From Tethya wilhelma (Eukaryota; Porifera; Demospongiae; Tethyida; Tethyidae), in assembly GCA_964030475.1 (NCBI GenBank), contig CAXIPT010000002.1, positions 19,244,621-19,308,620 on the forward strand: a stretch of DNA of 64,000 nt, in the 5' to 3' direction. Shown piece by piece: positions 1 through 11,599 of the stretch. Each line of letters starts with the position of its first letter. The stretch's first letter is position 1. The notes below the pieces were generated by a model that saw only the letters and a list, made by a program, of their open reading frames with translations, made no database searches and had not been told where the DNA came from. Position numbers and translations under genes: made by a program.

Positions 1-3000
1 TCCAATCGCAGATTGGAGCTCTGTTCTCTAAATTCATCCATTTGTTTTTGCATTATGGAATCATTCTCTTTTTTCTCCTTCCGATAAGCTTCAAACTGTT
101 CCTTCATCTCCTTCAAAGTCTTTGTAGCCTCCACTTCTCTCTCCCCTGCCTCCCCCTCCTCCTCGGGGCCCTGTCCCACCTCCCCTAGGGAGCTCGTGTC
201 AACACCACCAGATCTCCTCCGTGTCGAGGTGTCCTGTGGAAGGGGTGTGGCTTGAGCCAGCAGGGTACGATACATGTCCCGTTGGTTGACGATGGACTGA
301 ACCAGTTCCTTCTGCCTCTCTCTTGCTTCTCTCAATTCATCAATCTCAGAGTGTGCACTATTCAACTGGCTCCGTAGCTCCTAGAACACAATGTACATGA
401 CTTGTGAATCAACATGCTCACACAAAACATTTATCACATGACTATATATTTTTTTAATACAGCCAATTGCCTATGCAGACATTTCAACACACTCTCCTTC
501 TTTACAAAAACATGAAGGAATATAATAGTGTACCTCCTATTATAGACTCGTTTTTTTCACATTAAAAGATGGAAAGTCTTTGTAAACAGTGTATGTTGTC
601 CCTTGAACTAAACAACATTACAATAATACCTCAGTCTGTTGCTCAACAGTCTGTCTTTCTCTCTCTTCATTCTGCTCACTGAGTTCTCTCACGACCTTCA
701 AGAGACGTTGGTTCTGCTCTTGGAGTTCATCAATGTTCCTGAAGTCCACCAAGTGCTGAGAGATCACCTGAGACGAGCTCGATATGTCACCACTACTCAG
801 GTCATGTGACATACTAGTACTGGCCACACCCCCTCGGGCTTCTTCACATTCTTTTAGCAATACCTGAATTTGTCAAGATATAATTTTTAGAAAGTATACC
901 AACAAAACTTCTTAGATGAAAAATAAGATTGTCTACCTTGACTTGCCGACCTAGATCACTGCACAGTTGTTTCAGTCTCTCATTCTCTCTACTGTCAGCA
1001 CTAGCATGGCGTCTAGCGTCTTCAGATTCCAAACGCAGGCTCTCACATTCTTCAAACATAGCATTGAGCTTCTGAGTAAGCTGGTTGCAGTTTTGCTCGG
1101 CAAGGTCATAGTCTCGTCTCAGTTGTTGCAAAGCAGGAGCCTTTTCATCAAGCTCCTGAACAATTTGCTCAACGTAGTTGTTCAAACGAAGATTTTCATC
1201 TTTTTGAAGTTGAAGATCATCAGTCAACTGTAAGAGAAAGTATTCACATTTCAAACAACTTACAGAATATTAACTTAAACATACATTAAAAGCATCAGTT
1301 ATAGTTGTGCACACGTACACACACCTGAACATATTGAGAATAAATCTGTGTAAGAGACTGTCCCGACTTGAGCAGAGCACTAGCTTTAGCAGCTGCAGGA
1401 GAAAGGGAGAGGACCTCGCTGTCAGAGAGCAGGCCTCCCCGCTGCTGTCTAAGGGAAGCCAAGAGATCGTTGGCATGTGATAGCTCCTGCTTCAACTGGG
1501 ATACTTCGGACAAACGTTCTTGTTCCAAAGACTCGTGACTGGAGAGACAAGTAGAGAATGACAGTACATACAACAGTATTAGATTACTCTATGCTGCCAT
1601 TGTCACTGTGCAAAACCCACCTAGAAATCTCTTCATCAATTTGCAACTGTAGTTGGTCTTTCTCCTGGGACACCTCTTCAACAAGTGTCTGCAGTTTCTC
1701 CACAGCACCAACCAACTCTTTCACACGTGATTCAGCATCATCACTAGCTTTGTGATACAAGTCTGTCAGCTTAGCCTGAGCAAATGAATTCACAACAGGT
1801 AACCATGGAGCACACACATGAGGCACAGGATATTAGTGTACTTGTTGGGCTAGCTCCTTCTTCAATTGTTCCTCAACAGTCGCCTGCTCTTCGCGATCAT
1901 CCTTGAGTCTACCGAGGTACTCCGTTGCCTTGGCCTCCAGCTCAGAGTGAGACTGACGCAAACTCTCAAGTATGGAATTCAGTCTCTTTGTCTGTTCAAT
2001 AGGATAAGTGTATAATATTTTACTTCCATGTTACCATGCACACAAATGATTCTTTTAATGCAGATTGCATTACTTCTTGGTCTTTAGCTGTTAGTCTGCT
2101 CTCCAGTTCTGCCACAGTTGAGGCTCTTTCTCTCTTCAGCTGCAACAGTTGGTCAGACTTGGACTGCAGTTCTTGAGACAACCACTCATTCTGACTCTTG
2201 ACCAGTTGCTTCTCTTGCTGTAGGAGCTGCTCCCGGAGGCGAAGAGAAGCCTCCTGAGTAATGACCTCATCATATCTATACACACAGCAAAGAAGATGAC
2301 TAACTAACAGTACAGAAACGTGTGTACAAATGCAGTGTTATTTTTCCTAACACACTTTGTCTGGAATTCACTCTTCTTGGCAGAAGCTGTCTCCAGCTTT
2401 GAAGAGAGGCTCTTCCATTCATCACTGAGTCTGACAATCTCGTGTTGACGTCTGTCCAACAATCGAAGCAACTCATGTCTGTCTGCTCCTGGTACATCAG
2501 GTGGAGGGATGGACAGCTCCTGGACCCTAGATTGTGATTCAGACAGCAGATTTTGGGTCTCCTGTAGCGCTTGTTCCTTGCCCTCCAACTTTTGCTCTGT
2601 AGGATCAACAGTGCTTCTTAAAATAAGACTTTATTTGATGGATTATTATATAGCTAGGTCTTACTTAGTTCATTTAAGTTTGCATCTAGCTGCTGTGAAG
2701 TGGTAGTATACTCTGCTACAGTTCCCCTCAAAGTCTCACACTCAATATAGGCACTGTTCAACTGTCTTCTCAAGTTATCATTCTGCTCCAATAAATTTTG
2801 CTCAAGCTCATTGCAGTGTATTTCTTTATCTTCAAGCTGTTTCTGTAGATTCGCCACTTCTAAAACTTTTGCCTCTGAAAGAAAAAGTTCCAATTAATGC
2901 ACACCATATGAGCATGAACAATCTTACCAATTTCTTCTGTCATTGCAAGTGCAATTTGTTGAAATTCAGGATTGACTTCCATACCACCCTGGTCTTGTAT

Positions 3001-3243
3001 TACTTGTACAGGCGTATCAACAGCTGAATCCTCAGCCAGTTCCTGCAAGTCAACATTTTGGCTCAATAACTGTGCAACATTTTGCGCTTCTTCTTCTTCT
3101 TCTTCTTCTTCTTCTTCTTCCTCAAGCTCCTCCTCCTCCTCCTCTTCTTCTTCTACCTCAGAACCTCCTTCGTCTTCCTCGTCTTCTTCTGGAGGTATAT
3201 TTTCAGCAAAGTCCTCCACGTTTTCCATCTCTGAAGATGCCAT
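1..3243 (-). CDS. TPR: Nucleoprotein TPR, N-terminal part (3' end off the window)
   Basis: TPR is the long coiled-coil protein of the nuclear basket of the nuclear pore complex. Ten exons are readable on the minus strand: 2928-3243, 2665-2874, 2356-2596, 2074-2275, 1842-1991, 1621-1775, 1325-1538, 937-1227, 630-863 and 1-380. They join in frame to about 797 residues. Most of the product is heptad-rich coiled coil. Diagnostic stretches are [11 protein letters not shown], a [18 protein letters not shown] block and [11 protein letters not shown], all matching the TPR family. The ATG at 3243 opens a very acidic N-terminus with a poly-Glu run (about residues 25-55) that vertebrate TPR, as I recall it, lacks at this end. 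The gene is head-to-head with TEKT2, 118 bp apart. The C-terminal acidic tail of the family lies beyond the window. Confidence 0.93.
3087..3154 (-). repeat. GAA/GAG trinucleotide tract coding for poly-Glu in TPR
   Basis: A CTT/CTC run on the plus strand is read as GAA/GAG on the minus strand. It encodes an almost pure glutamate stretch in the first TPR exon. It is a coding microsatellite and probably varies in length between alleles. Confidence 0.85.
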
Positions 3244-3361
3244 TTTGAAAACTCCGCCCAATTGGGTGTGGCTTAAACCACATGATGCTCACGTGTCCAT
3301 AAAACTGCACAGTTGCTATGGTAACAGCATTGCAAGTGTAACCTTGCCAACATCACTGAAC
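3244..3361. promoter_or_regulatory. Divergent promoter of TPR and TEKT2
   Basis: Only 118 bp separate the two start codons, so both core promoters and both 5' UTRs must fit here, unless unseen upstream non-coding exons exist. The stretch holds a CACGTG E-box (3290-3295), a CCAAT-like element in GCCCAATTGG, and an RFX-type X-box (3312-3325). Confidence 0.75.
3312..3325. promoter_or_regulatory. RFX X-box upstream of TEKT2
   Basis: GTTGCTATGGTAAC is an imperfect palindrome with the GTTGCY-N2-GGYAAC layout of the X-box bound by RFX factors, which drive ciliary genes in animals. It lies 36 bp before the TEKT2 start codon. TEKT2 is an axonemal protein, so motif and target agree. Binding is inferred. 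Confidence 0.7.
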
Positions 3362-4998
3362 ATGGCCTTCCAGCAACGTTCTCCCACAAAGTTTGCCCCA
3401 AGTGATTGGCACACCTCTAACTTCGTCATCTCATCTAGTGCTGATCGGCAAAGGAGCATTGCACACGATGTGAGGCAGCAAAGCCAGAAAGTCAGAAATG
3501 AAACAGGTAAAATCCATGAATGAATTGAATCTAATCACATAAGCTATAGCATCCATGATCATACATTATGATTTAACATTCAGAGAGCAAAACTAAATGG
3601 ACTCAACATGATACTGATACTCGATTGAATGAGAGGATAGGCGATATCAAAGGATGGATGGACACCCTCAGCAAAACTCTACAAGATACCGAAGAAGAAA
3701 TCGGAAAGGTGTGATCATGGGAACTTGTACTCTACACATGCACACTAAATGCCAAATTTGCCATGCCTTGCAGCTATCAGAGTCCAAGCAGTGTGTTGAG
3801 AGAGCTCTGGAGGCAAAAGATCTACCACTGGATGTGGTGTTGCAGTGCTTGTCAACAAGAGAGCAGAGGGTATCCATCGACCAAGTTAGGGACGATGTGG
3901 AAGGACAACTCCACAAGGTACGAGTGAGATCGCATTGTATTGGTGAGGAAATTGTGTTGAGTATCATACCTCTTTTATTGTAGGAGTTTGAAATTATCGA
4001 GAGTATCCGGAATATTTTGCATCAGAAGGTGAACGAGGCATTTGAGCAAATCTGTGTCCTCCAAGACTGTCACCAACAGCTCTATGCTGACCTGACTGAC
4101 AAACACTCTGGTCTCGAGATTGACTCTGAGTGTTCCTCACTGGGCAACACTGCTGAGAATATTGCAATGCAGACAGATCCTACGCGAATCAAGAAAGGGT
4201 ACATAGAGAGTGTTTGGTATTATTACAGTTGCTATAATAATATTTTGTTTTCTTCTTGCTTGTTACGTAGTATTGTGTCTCCTGGTCAGTGGGAGTCGTT
4301 CTCGTCTCACAATACTGTGAGAGCAGAGGCTGAAATACAAACATCAGTTCGACTCAGGGAAGCATTGGTCCACACCATCCGACAGACGACCACCAATCTT
4401 GAGGCTCAGTGGGCTGCTACCAATTTCGCCTTCAGAAAACGAATTCAAGAGATGGAATATGCTAAACGTGAACTGGAATGGCAACAGAAAAATGTACGCT
4501 GCTTCTAAACACACCTATGTGACATTACAGGCTAAAGTATTGTATTACTATTGTTGTCATAGACCGAGGTAGAGATTGGTTCAGTAGAATCAAACATCAA
4601 GGATCTTCAGAGCTCTCTTGCCGACAAGACTCCACCTATGATGGTGGTCCAGACCCGTTTGGAGAACAGGACTCAACGTCCCAATGTAGAGTTGTGCAGA
4701 GACCCAGCTCAATACGGCATGGTGGAGGAGGTGGCAGAGATTGCTGATTCCCAGCAAGCTCTCAAGAGAAACCTTGACATTGCCGAGTAAGTATAGTAAC
4801 GTATCACTACAACACAGCTAGTTATTCATTCATTTATACAGGCAAGCTCTTGGTGCACTCAATCGAACATTGCAGCGCATCATTGTTGACTTGGAAGTGA
4901 AGAACAACTCGTTGAAGCTCGATCAGCAGTGTATGCAGCTTCGAGAAACACTTGCTCAGCATCCAAAAGCAAACGAACTAACAAAGACACAAAGCTAG
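3362..4998 (+). CDS. TEKT2: Tektin-2
   Basis: Tektins are filament proteins of ciliary and flagellar axoneme doublets. Seven exons (3362-3506, 3584-3708, 3774-3917, 3984-4198, 4271-4493, 4563-4786, 4842-4998) give 410 residues, close to the roughly 430 of vertebrate tektin-2. The protein is almost all alpha-helical coiled coil. The tektin signature RPNVELCRD is present near residue 300, followed by PAQYGMV. DWHTSNF near the N-terminus, LPLDVVLQCL and AATNFAFRKRI match the tektin-2 subfamily better than tektins 1, 3, 4 or 5. An AATAAA poly(A) signal follows at 5032-5037. The gene converges on EIF3I, whose stop codon lies 134 bp beyond. Confidence 0.93.
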
Positions 4999-5131
4999 AC
5001 TCTTTACCTACTAGATCTACATCCTTACCACAATAAATGAAACTCAAACAGTATTATGCAAAATGCATGTGAATTGAGACATACATGATTGTATAATGCA
5101 CAGTTTTACATAATTATGGTCATGTGTACAT

Positions 5132-6652
5132 TTACACTTCAAAGTTAAAGTCAAAGTAAGCTGGATCAAAAGTGCGCACACGAACATAACCATCTTCTCC
5201 TCCACTGCTATAACTGCATGTAAGAGACACAATCATGACAATTTTCCATAGCTTTTTTTTTCTCCTTTGAACTAACCTTTTCCCACTAGGATGAAATGCC
5301 AAACTGTTGATAGGACCAAAATGACCTTTGACCCTTCCAATTTCCTCTTCGAAGACAAGATGATAGAAACGAGCATCAAATTTCCCAGCCTTTGTGGTAG
5401 TCATAGTAACTTCCATAGCTTCCTGACCTCCACCAAGAACGACCTGAAATCAAGACAATCATTAGAAAGCCACGAGACTGCTTCAATCTGACCGGTAGTT
5501 ATTGCTTACGTGTTCACGCAGGGGTGAAATGGCAGCTGAATTGACCGGACGTTCAGTCTTGTACATTTTCATCATTTCAAGTTTGTCTGCATCAAAAAGC
5601 TGTAAATGGTATGCACAATAATAAAAGCAACAATTGAAGTGTTAAAAACCATCAATCGTACTTTTGCAGATGTATCCTTGGAAGCAGTGATGGCCATGGA
5701 ATGGTCTTTGGATGTCTGTAGATCAGAAATGAGACCTGTGTGCTCTTTTACAGAATGTATCAAATCACCAGTCTGGGGGGAAAAAAAACAACAACAGAAA
5801 GACCACTCACAAAAACCACGGATAGTATAGCTCTCGAGAGCTATAATATCCATGCTAAAACATTGCATCACATTGGAATGCTTTGTCACAGACATACCTC
5901 AATAATATTGTACTGTGAGAGAGTACCATCTTCGTGACCAGTGAGTAGATACTGATCTAAAGGCCCCCAGGCAGCAGCAGTGATTTTAGAATCGTCCACC
6001 ACAACAGATCTGAACAAATAAGTATACAATAACCAACTGGCAGTATTCTATCTGTTAGAAAGTGTAACATACCTAATAGGGGAATCATACTGTCTAATAT
6101 CGTAGAGGACTATTTCACACTTGCTGTTCATTGCAGCATCAGTTGAGTACATGAAGACACTTCCCATGTTGGAAAAGGCACACGTCCTAACTGCTGAGTT
6201 TGTTCCAAATGTAGATAACTCTTTACCAGTCTCACAGTCCCAGAGCCGTGCAGAGTTGTCTGCAGCTCCAGTTAGAACAATAGTGGAATCCCCTTAAGAT
6301 GTGTCAAGGAAGTTACCAGTCAACAAAGAAAAAAAAAGAAAAAGAAAAAAAAACATGAATTTTTACAGGAGCCTGTACAGGTAACAGTCTAGTACATGAG
6401 ATAGGATACGATTTACATCAATACACCAGACTGCACCGCCATGACCATTGTATGTGCCTAATCTCTCTCCATTGGCTGAAAACCAAACAGTGGGCTTGTT
6501 GTCTTTGGCTACTGAAAACAGGAGGTCTCCTTCCCTGTTGTACTTGATCTGTGTGATGGACCTCTCATGGCCTCGTAATAGTAATGGTTTCTGAAATAAA
6601 GGAAGAGAATTAGTACCTAGATATAGACTAACATGTGCTATATCTTTACCAT
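5132..6652 (-). CDS. EIF3I: Eukaryotic translation initiation factor 3 subunit I
   Basis: eIF3i is a WD40 propeller subunit of the eIF3 complex that organises the 43S pre-initiation complex in the cytoplasm. Eight exons (6650-6652, 6410-6590, 6073-6292, 5898-6009, 5662-5772, 5510-5599, 5277-5443, 5132-5213) give 321 residues, against about 325 in human. Conserved blocks include [20 protein letters not shown] at the N-terminus, [21 protein letters not shown], and [16 protein letters not shown] with [11 protein letters not shown] near the end. The first coding exon contributes only the initiator ATG, with donor GTAAAG directly after it. The second intron reads in frame only when the U12-type donor GTATCCTAT is used. 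The gene is head-to-head with ODC1. Confidence 0.95.
6293..6409 (-). other. U12-type (minor spliceosome) GT-AG intron in EIF3I
   Basis: On the minus strand the intron opens with GTATCCTAT (6409 down to 6401), matching the U12 donor GTATCCTTT except at position 8. It contains the branch sequence TTCCTTGAC (6311 to 6303), with the branch A 12 nt before exon 3. It ends in AG. The join C|GG restores the eIF3i frame and exact alignment length, whereas the competing GTAAAT donor does not. Confidence 0.85.
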
Positions 6653-7094
6653 AGTTGATGGTCTTCGCTGTAAATGGAATTCCTAATTATTGCACAACAA
6701 GACCACGTGGATGTGCAATAACCTATTGCGCATGCTCAGTGACTCGCACCATTTCAGAGAGCTCAAGAGGGAGTGTGTTGACAAGGAAGGCAGCAGTTCT
6801 ATCCGACCAAACCGGCGAGCTGGACTCTCTACTAAAGGAGAACTCGCCAGTCCCATGCTCGAGTGTTGTTTCTTTTCGTAAGCAGACCGTTAAATCTAGC
6901 ATTTGGTGTGTTTTGTGCGCACACGAATGCTCCTCTTCGTTTAAAAATATCTTGGACCCCCACCGCCAAAATTCGTCCCAAGAGCCAATTCAAAGTTTCT
7001 CTCCTCAGTTCTCTGTCTGCTGATGTAAGTTTTACGACTCTAAATACAAAAATACTGGTTTAACGTGCACATGTACCATATTATAATATAATTT

Positions 7095-7130
<36 letters not shown>

Positions 7131-7371
7131 ACACACACAGTGCTCTGTTGGCAGCTACTGCACACGGTTACAGGGTCTCTGTCTTTACAAGGAAAAGCTA
7201 GATTTCAACGCTGAACGAGCGTGGGACCCTAGCTAGCGTGAGCTAGTGGGGAAAGAAACAATTTATACCACTAGTTTGTAGTAACGTAGTAAATCTATTC
7301 ACCCCTGGGGGACTGTTTGTATTTTTTGGAACGTTTTGTAAAGAGTGCCCCTGGGGGTGACAAAGATCATC
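6653..7371. promoter_or_regulatory. Divergent promoter region of EIF3I and ODC1
   Basis: This 719 bp holds a CACGTG E-box (6704-6709), an NRF1-like TGCGCATGC (6727-6735), a (CA)n tract (7098-7128), and two copies of CCCCTGGGGG near 7303 and 7350, just before the ODC1 start. ODC1 is a classic MYC target through CACGTG elements in vertebrates. ORFs here have no recognisable homology. Some of the sequence is probably ODC1 5' UTR. Confidence 0.6.
7098..7128. repeat. (CA)n microsatellite
   Basis: About 15 uninterrupted CA units, followed by a short degenerate CA run, in the EIF3I-ODC1 spacer. Confidence 0.95.
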
Positions 7372-9926
7372 ATGTCTGGCTCTGTGATGGACATTCATGT
7401 TGGGTCAGATGTTATACCAGTGGAAACTGTTTCGGAGGAGATGCCACTGCCACAATACATCATGTCGAAAGTGAATGCCACAGGACGAGAGGTATGTTCT
7501 GTTTGTGTAGTGCTCGAATGTTCATTGTTGAATTATGTATATTTCCTTTCAGGATGTTGAGGATCCATTCTATGTCATTGACCTTGGAAGAGTTCTAACT
7601 CTGATGGATAACTGGTGTGCTGCTCTTCCTAGTGTACAGCCCTTTTATGCTGTCAAGTGCAATGAAGACCCAGCATTGCTCAAAACTCTGGCACTCCTGG
7701 GTTCTGGCTTCGACTGTGCCAGCAAAGTAAGGAGTATTATATTGAGCTTGAACTTTCTTTGGCACTCATACTCTTGTACTTGTTCTCTTCCATTAAAACA
7801 GAACGAGATCAAATCCATTCTTGATCTTGGTGTAAGTCCCGATCGCATCATCTATGCCAACCCTTGCAAGCAAGCCTCTCACATCAAGTATGCTGCCAAA
7901 AAAGGAGTTGACCTCATGACCTTTGACAACGAGCTCGAACTGAAAAAGGTCAAGGCTCATTTTCCAACTGCTAAGTAAGTTGTACATACTTGTCGACATA
8001 TGTTTGTGTCGTATGTGTAGTTATACCTAATTGCTCTATTCTCTAGGCTTGTATTGCGTATTAGAGCTGATGACCCTCATGCCATTTGCCAACTTGGGGT
8101 CAAGTTTGGCTGCACCATTCCTGTTGGTAGGCAGCTATTGGCCACTGCAAAGGAACTGGGGCTCAATGTTGTTGGAGTCAGGTACGTACATGGTACATTC
8201 TAGCTATGATTTTGTTCATTCTCTCTTTCTGCTGTGTGTGGTGCAATGATGATAATGTAGGCTTGCCCTCAATGAATATGGTTGTGATTACTTAGCTATT
8301 ACACACTCTCTGAGTTCCACACTCACTTCTCTGTTCTGAATCTATAGTGTCCTCCTTGTGGGGATGTTTCTTTACCTGTGATTTTTCAATGGGATCTGTT
8401 GTTTTGTACTGCAGTTTTCATGTTGGTAGTGGTTGTCAAACACCATCTGCCTATGAAATGGCACTCCAGATGTCGGCAGAAATGTTCCAGTTTGGTTCTC
8501 AACTTGGCTACAACTTTAGTCTCTTAGACATTGGAGGGGGTTACCCTGGTGATAAGGGCTCCGATGAGCTCTTTGTGAGGGTCACTGAAGCGATAAAACA
8601 TGGTCTTGAAGAGAATTTCAGTAAGAGTCGTTATCCTAACCTTCAAGTTATTGCTGAACCAGGTAGGGATGTGTGTATGTAGTATTTTGGCTGTTGTTTT
8701 CCGTTGTTGTCCAAATATTGTAGTTTGTGTTCAATTGTGTGCACCATTATATAGTCCAGATGAGTGCTGCGATAAAAGTTTGAGATAGTTATGTTTACGA
8801 TTAAAGGGAGTCCTCAACTGTAGTAGCATGTGAACAGAGTGTGCTTCTGGCAATGTGATCATGATTTTGGTTTTGGGATTGGGTTTCCCCAGGTCACATG
8901 TACTGGTTCTGTATTCATGGCCATTATCTTCATGGCCATTATCTCTTGTTTATCTTATTAGGACGCTACTTTGCATGCTCTACACATGCCATAGCTGTGA
9001 ATGTCATTAGCAAGAGGGTGTGTACCACTGAAGAACAGAGTGGCTCCCTGTCCTTCATGTACTATGTCAATGATGGCGTCTATGGCTCCTTCAACTGCAT
9101 CATGTTCGATCATGTCACCCCTTCCCCTTCTCTTCTCAAGGTACGCGGCCATTCCAGATCCTCTTTTGGGTCCATTGTGACCATCTGGTGTCAATGTGTG
9201 ATGTTTTTATTGATTTTCTTTGAGAGCTCCTTGTTTGTTTGCACAGGACCACTACCCATCATCCTCTCTCTTCCCCACCAGTCTCTGGGGGCCAACTTGT
9301 GATGGCTTGGACAAGATATGTGATACCAGTATGCCTGAACTTGGTCTCGGGGACTGGATCTATTTTGATAACATGGGAGCCTACACCCTCTCTGCTTCTT
9401 CCTCGTTCAATGGCTTCCTAAAGCCCAAAATCTACTACTACGTCACCAGTCACAACAAGTGAGTACAATAATGCCAGGTGGTCCCCTATAATAGTCTACC
9501 ATAATGACCCTATGACCCTCACTTGAATGCAGTGCATGTTTTGGGAAATTGGGTTCTGTTTGTGTTTTGAGTGAGTGCTGTGCATGCACTTGTTGTGCAT
9601 GTGCTTGCTGTGTTGGTAAGCATGTGTTAGTAGTAACCAATATGGGTTTATGAAAACAATGAGTACATAATGCTTCCTTCCTCCTCTGTTTCCCCACCAG
9701 GGACAGGTTTAGACAACTTCACAATGTAACGGAACATGCTTGTGTGCCTGCTCAAGAGAGCATAACTGTGAGTGCTGAAGCCATCAGTGGTTCTGTCTCC
9801 GATTGCTCCACGCCAGCAGCCGTGGAGCTGAGTGGAGAGGATGGGAGCAGTGTCTCTCTTGAACCTTATATTGTTCACCTTGATACAGCATCAGCGTCAA
9901 TCCAGGGTCTGGTTCAAGTTTATTAG
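7372..9926 (+). CDS. ODC1: Ornithine decarboxylase
   Basis: This PLP-dependent enzyme converts ornithine to putrescine, the committed step of polyamine synthesis in the cytosol. Eight exons (7372-7491, 7553-7726, 7802-7974, 8047-8181, 8415-8662, 8962-9140, 9247-9458, 9701-9926) give 488 residues. The PLP lysine lies in FYAVKCN (Lys75). The glycine loop is DIGGGYPG, and the catalytic cysteine lies in GPTCDGLD (Cys361). With both key residues present this should be an active decarboxylase, not an antizyme inhibitor. FHVGSGC and YYVNDGVYGSFNC are also conserved. The C-terminal 80 or so residues are Ser/Glu/Ala-rich and unlike the mammalian PEST tail. I chose ATG 7372 because nothing upstream in frame offers a better ATG. 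Confidence 0.95.
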
Positions 9927-10403
9927 TGACTGAATGGTGCACATCTTTATTATTAGAATCATTGTTGTAATTATTCTTTCATCATGCATGAATTCTATTT
10001 TTATCTCGCCCATTGAGTTACAGTCATTTATATATAAACTGTTGATTTATTATATCAAAAATTTTTTTGTTATGGTTGCTATTGAACACAAGAGCTGAGT
10101 TGAAAAAAAGGGGGTGTTGAAAATTAATGTTGGTATTATATGCTTTATTTGGAAGATTGTGTATGTCAAAATAATACAATCATATATATAGTGAAAAAAA
10201 AGTGATTGAAAATGCATTGTAATTATACAGTATCTTGTCAAAATCAATCAGGTGGTTGGTAGGCTGTATACTGTACAAAGAGGCAAACTAGGCTGACAAA
10301 ACATAGCTGTGTGGTAAAAATTTAGTGCATCATGTTGCAAGGAAGTTGATGTATGCATAAAAAAAATCATTGCTGACGGAGGAGTTATGCTTAGTGGGTG
10401 CAT
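9927..10403. other. Convergent 3' region between ODC1 and the KLF gene
   Basis: 477 bp, AT-rich, presumably the two 3' UTRs tail to tail. I see no ORF with homology and no clear AATAAA for either gene. Oligo-A runs occur near 10060-10110 and 10190-10360. Confidence 0.6.
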
Positions 10404-11599
10404 TTATGACAGGTCCTGTTGCATTTGTTTCAATTTCTCAACCTCCTGTTTCCACAGAGGTGTCTTCTTGCTTGCCAGATGTCTCTTGGCGTGCTTCGAT
10501 AAGTGGTCACTTCGCATGAACTTGCGTCCACACAGAGGACAAGCATACTTCTTTTCTCCAGTGTGGGTACGCTTGTGACGTGCCAGTTCATCTGATCTAG
10601 CAAATTTCCTCTCACAACTCTCCCAGTCACAAAGGTAAGGTTTTTCACCAGTATGAGTCCGAATGTGAGCTTTTAAGTGAGAACTTTTGTAGTACATTTT
10701 CGAGCAACCCTCATAAGGACAGATGTGTGGTTTGGGACGATCGTCTTCTACGTCTTGCAATTTCACTGATCTACTCTGCGGAGTTGTAAGCACCGGTACA
10801 ACAGGCATTGAACTAGTCTGGATGAGTTTTGAGATGAAGTCTTGATTCGCTTGTGTTAAAACTACAACCTGACCGGGAGGCAGTGTCTGGCCGTTAATTG
10901 ATACTGGCATTGCACTAGTGCTGACTGTTTTCATGAAAGTTGGAACCAGGTTGCTTGGGAGTAAAGGCTGCATGGATAACAAAATTACAGTGTGTGATGC
11001 AATACACCACATCATACAGACTATTGATGCTACAATAATACGGTTATGCATACTCCCAAAGGAATGTGGAGTATGTGCATGGACTACACGTGCAAATTTT
11101 CAAGGTCAGTTTTCAACTTTCCCACGAAATTTGGAAAGGTCACCCTCGGCCTCTTTGTGTACATGCACGTAAACATACGTACACATGACAAAGTGTTGAG
11201 ACACCCACAAACAAACAAAACTTACAATCCCTAGCTGCTTTGAAGGCGAGGCTGGTTGGGCCTTCTCTGTTTCAGCGGTAGTCGATTCAACCACAACCTC
11301 TTCTTGTGCGACTCGAAGAGGCGATAGTGTCCCAGCGCTACTGATGGACGACGCTGGAGAAGGCGGTCTCCACTGTACGGGACTGCTCTCTTCGCTGGAT
11401 ACGCAGCCAAGACTTAACAAAGACTCCACAGCAGTAGTTGTTCGCTTGTCTAGATTACTTGCTTTCTACAAGATTGAAACAAAAAGCATGTAGTAAATAG
11501 CGGTGCATGCAGTGCACTGAAAAACAATTATGATTGTCATACCTGCACAGTCTCGGAAACAGGGACACTGTCAGGCGAATGTGGGGGGCTAAGATCCAT
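10404..11599 (-). CDS. Krueppel-like zinc-finger transcription factor, KLF10/11 type
   Basis: Three exons (11543-11599, 11226-11465, 10404-10967) give 286 residues. The C-terminus carries three KLF-type C2H2 fingers: [19 protein letters not shown], then [19 protein letters not shown], then [17 protein letters not shown], joined by TGEKPY and TGEKKY linkers. Such fingers bind GC/CACCC boxes. After the fingers, [19 protein letters not shown] resembles the post-finger segment of KLF10/KLF11 (TIEG). The N-terminal AVESLLSLG block followed by Ser/Pro-rich sequence resembles the start of KLF10, where a Sin3-interacting helix lies. I assign the KLF10/11 group with moderate confidence; the KLF family itself is certain. 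Head-to-head with XKR gene 1. Confidence 0.9.

Noticed and set aside
6655..7063. Overlapping plus-strand open frames (122, 63 and 66 codons) between EIF3I and ODC1
   Set aside because: No homology, the frames overlap each other, and the stretch is promoter/5' UTR.
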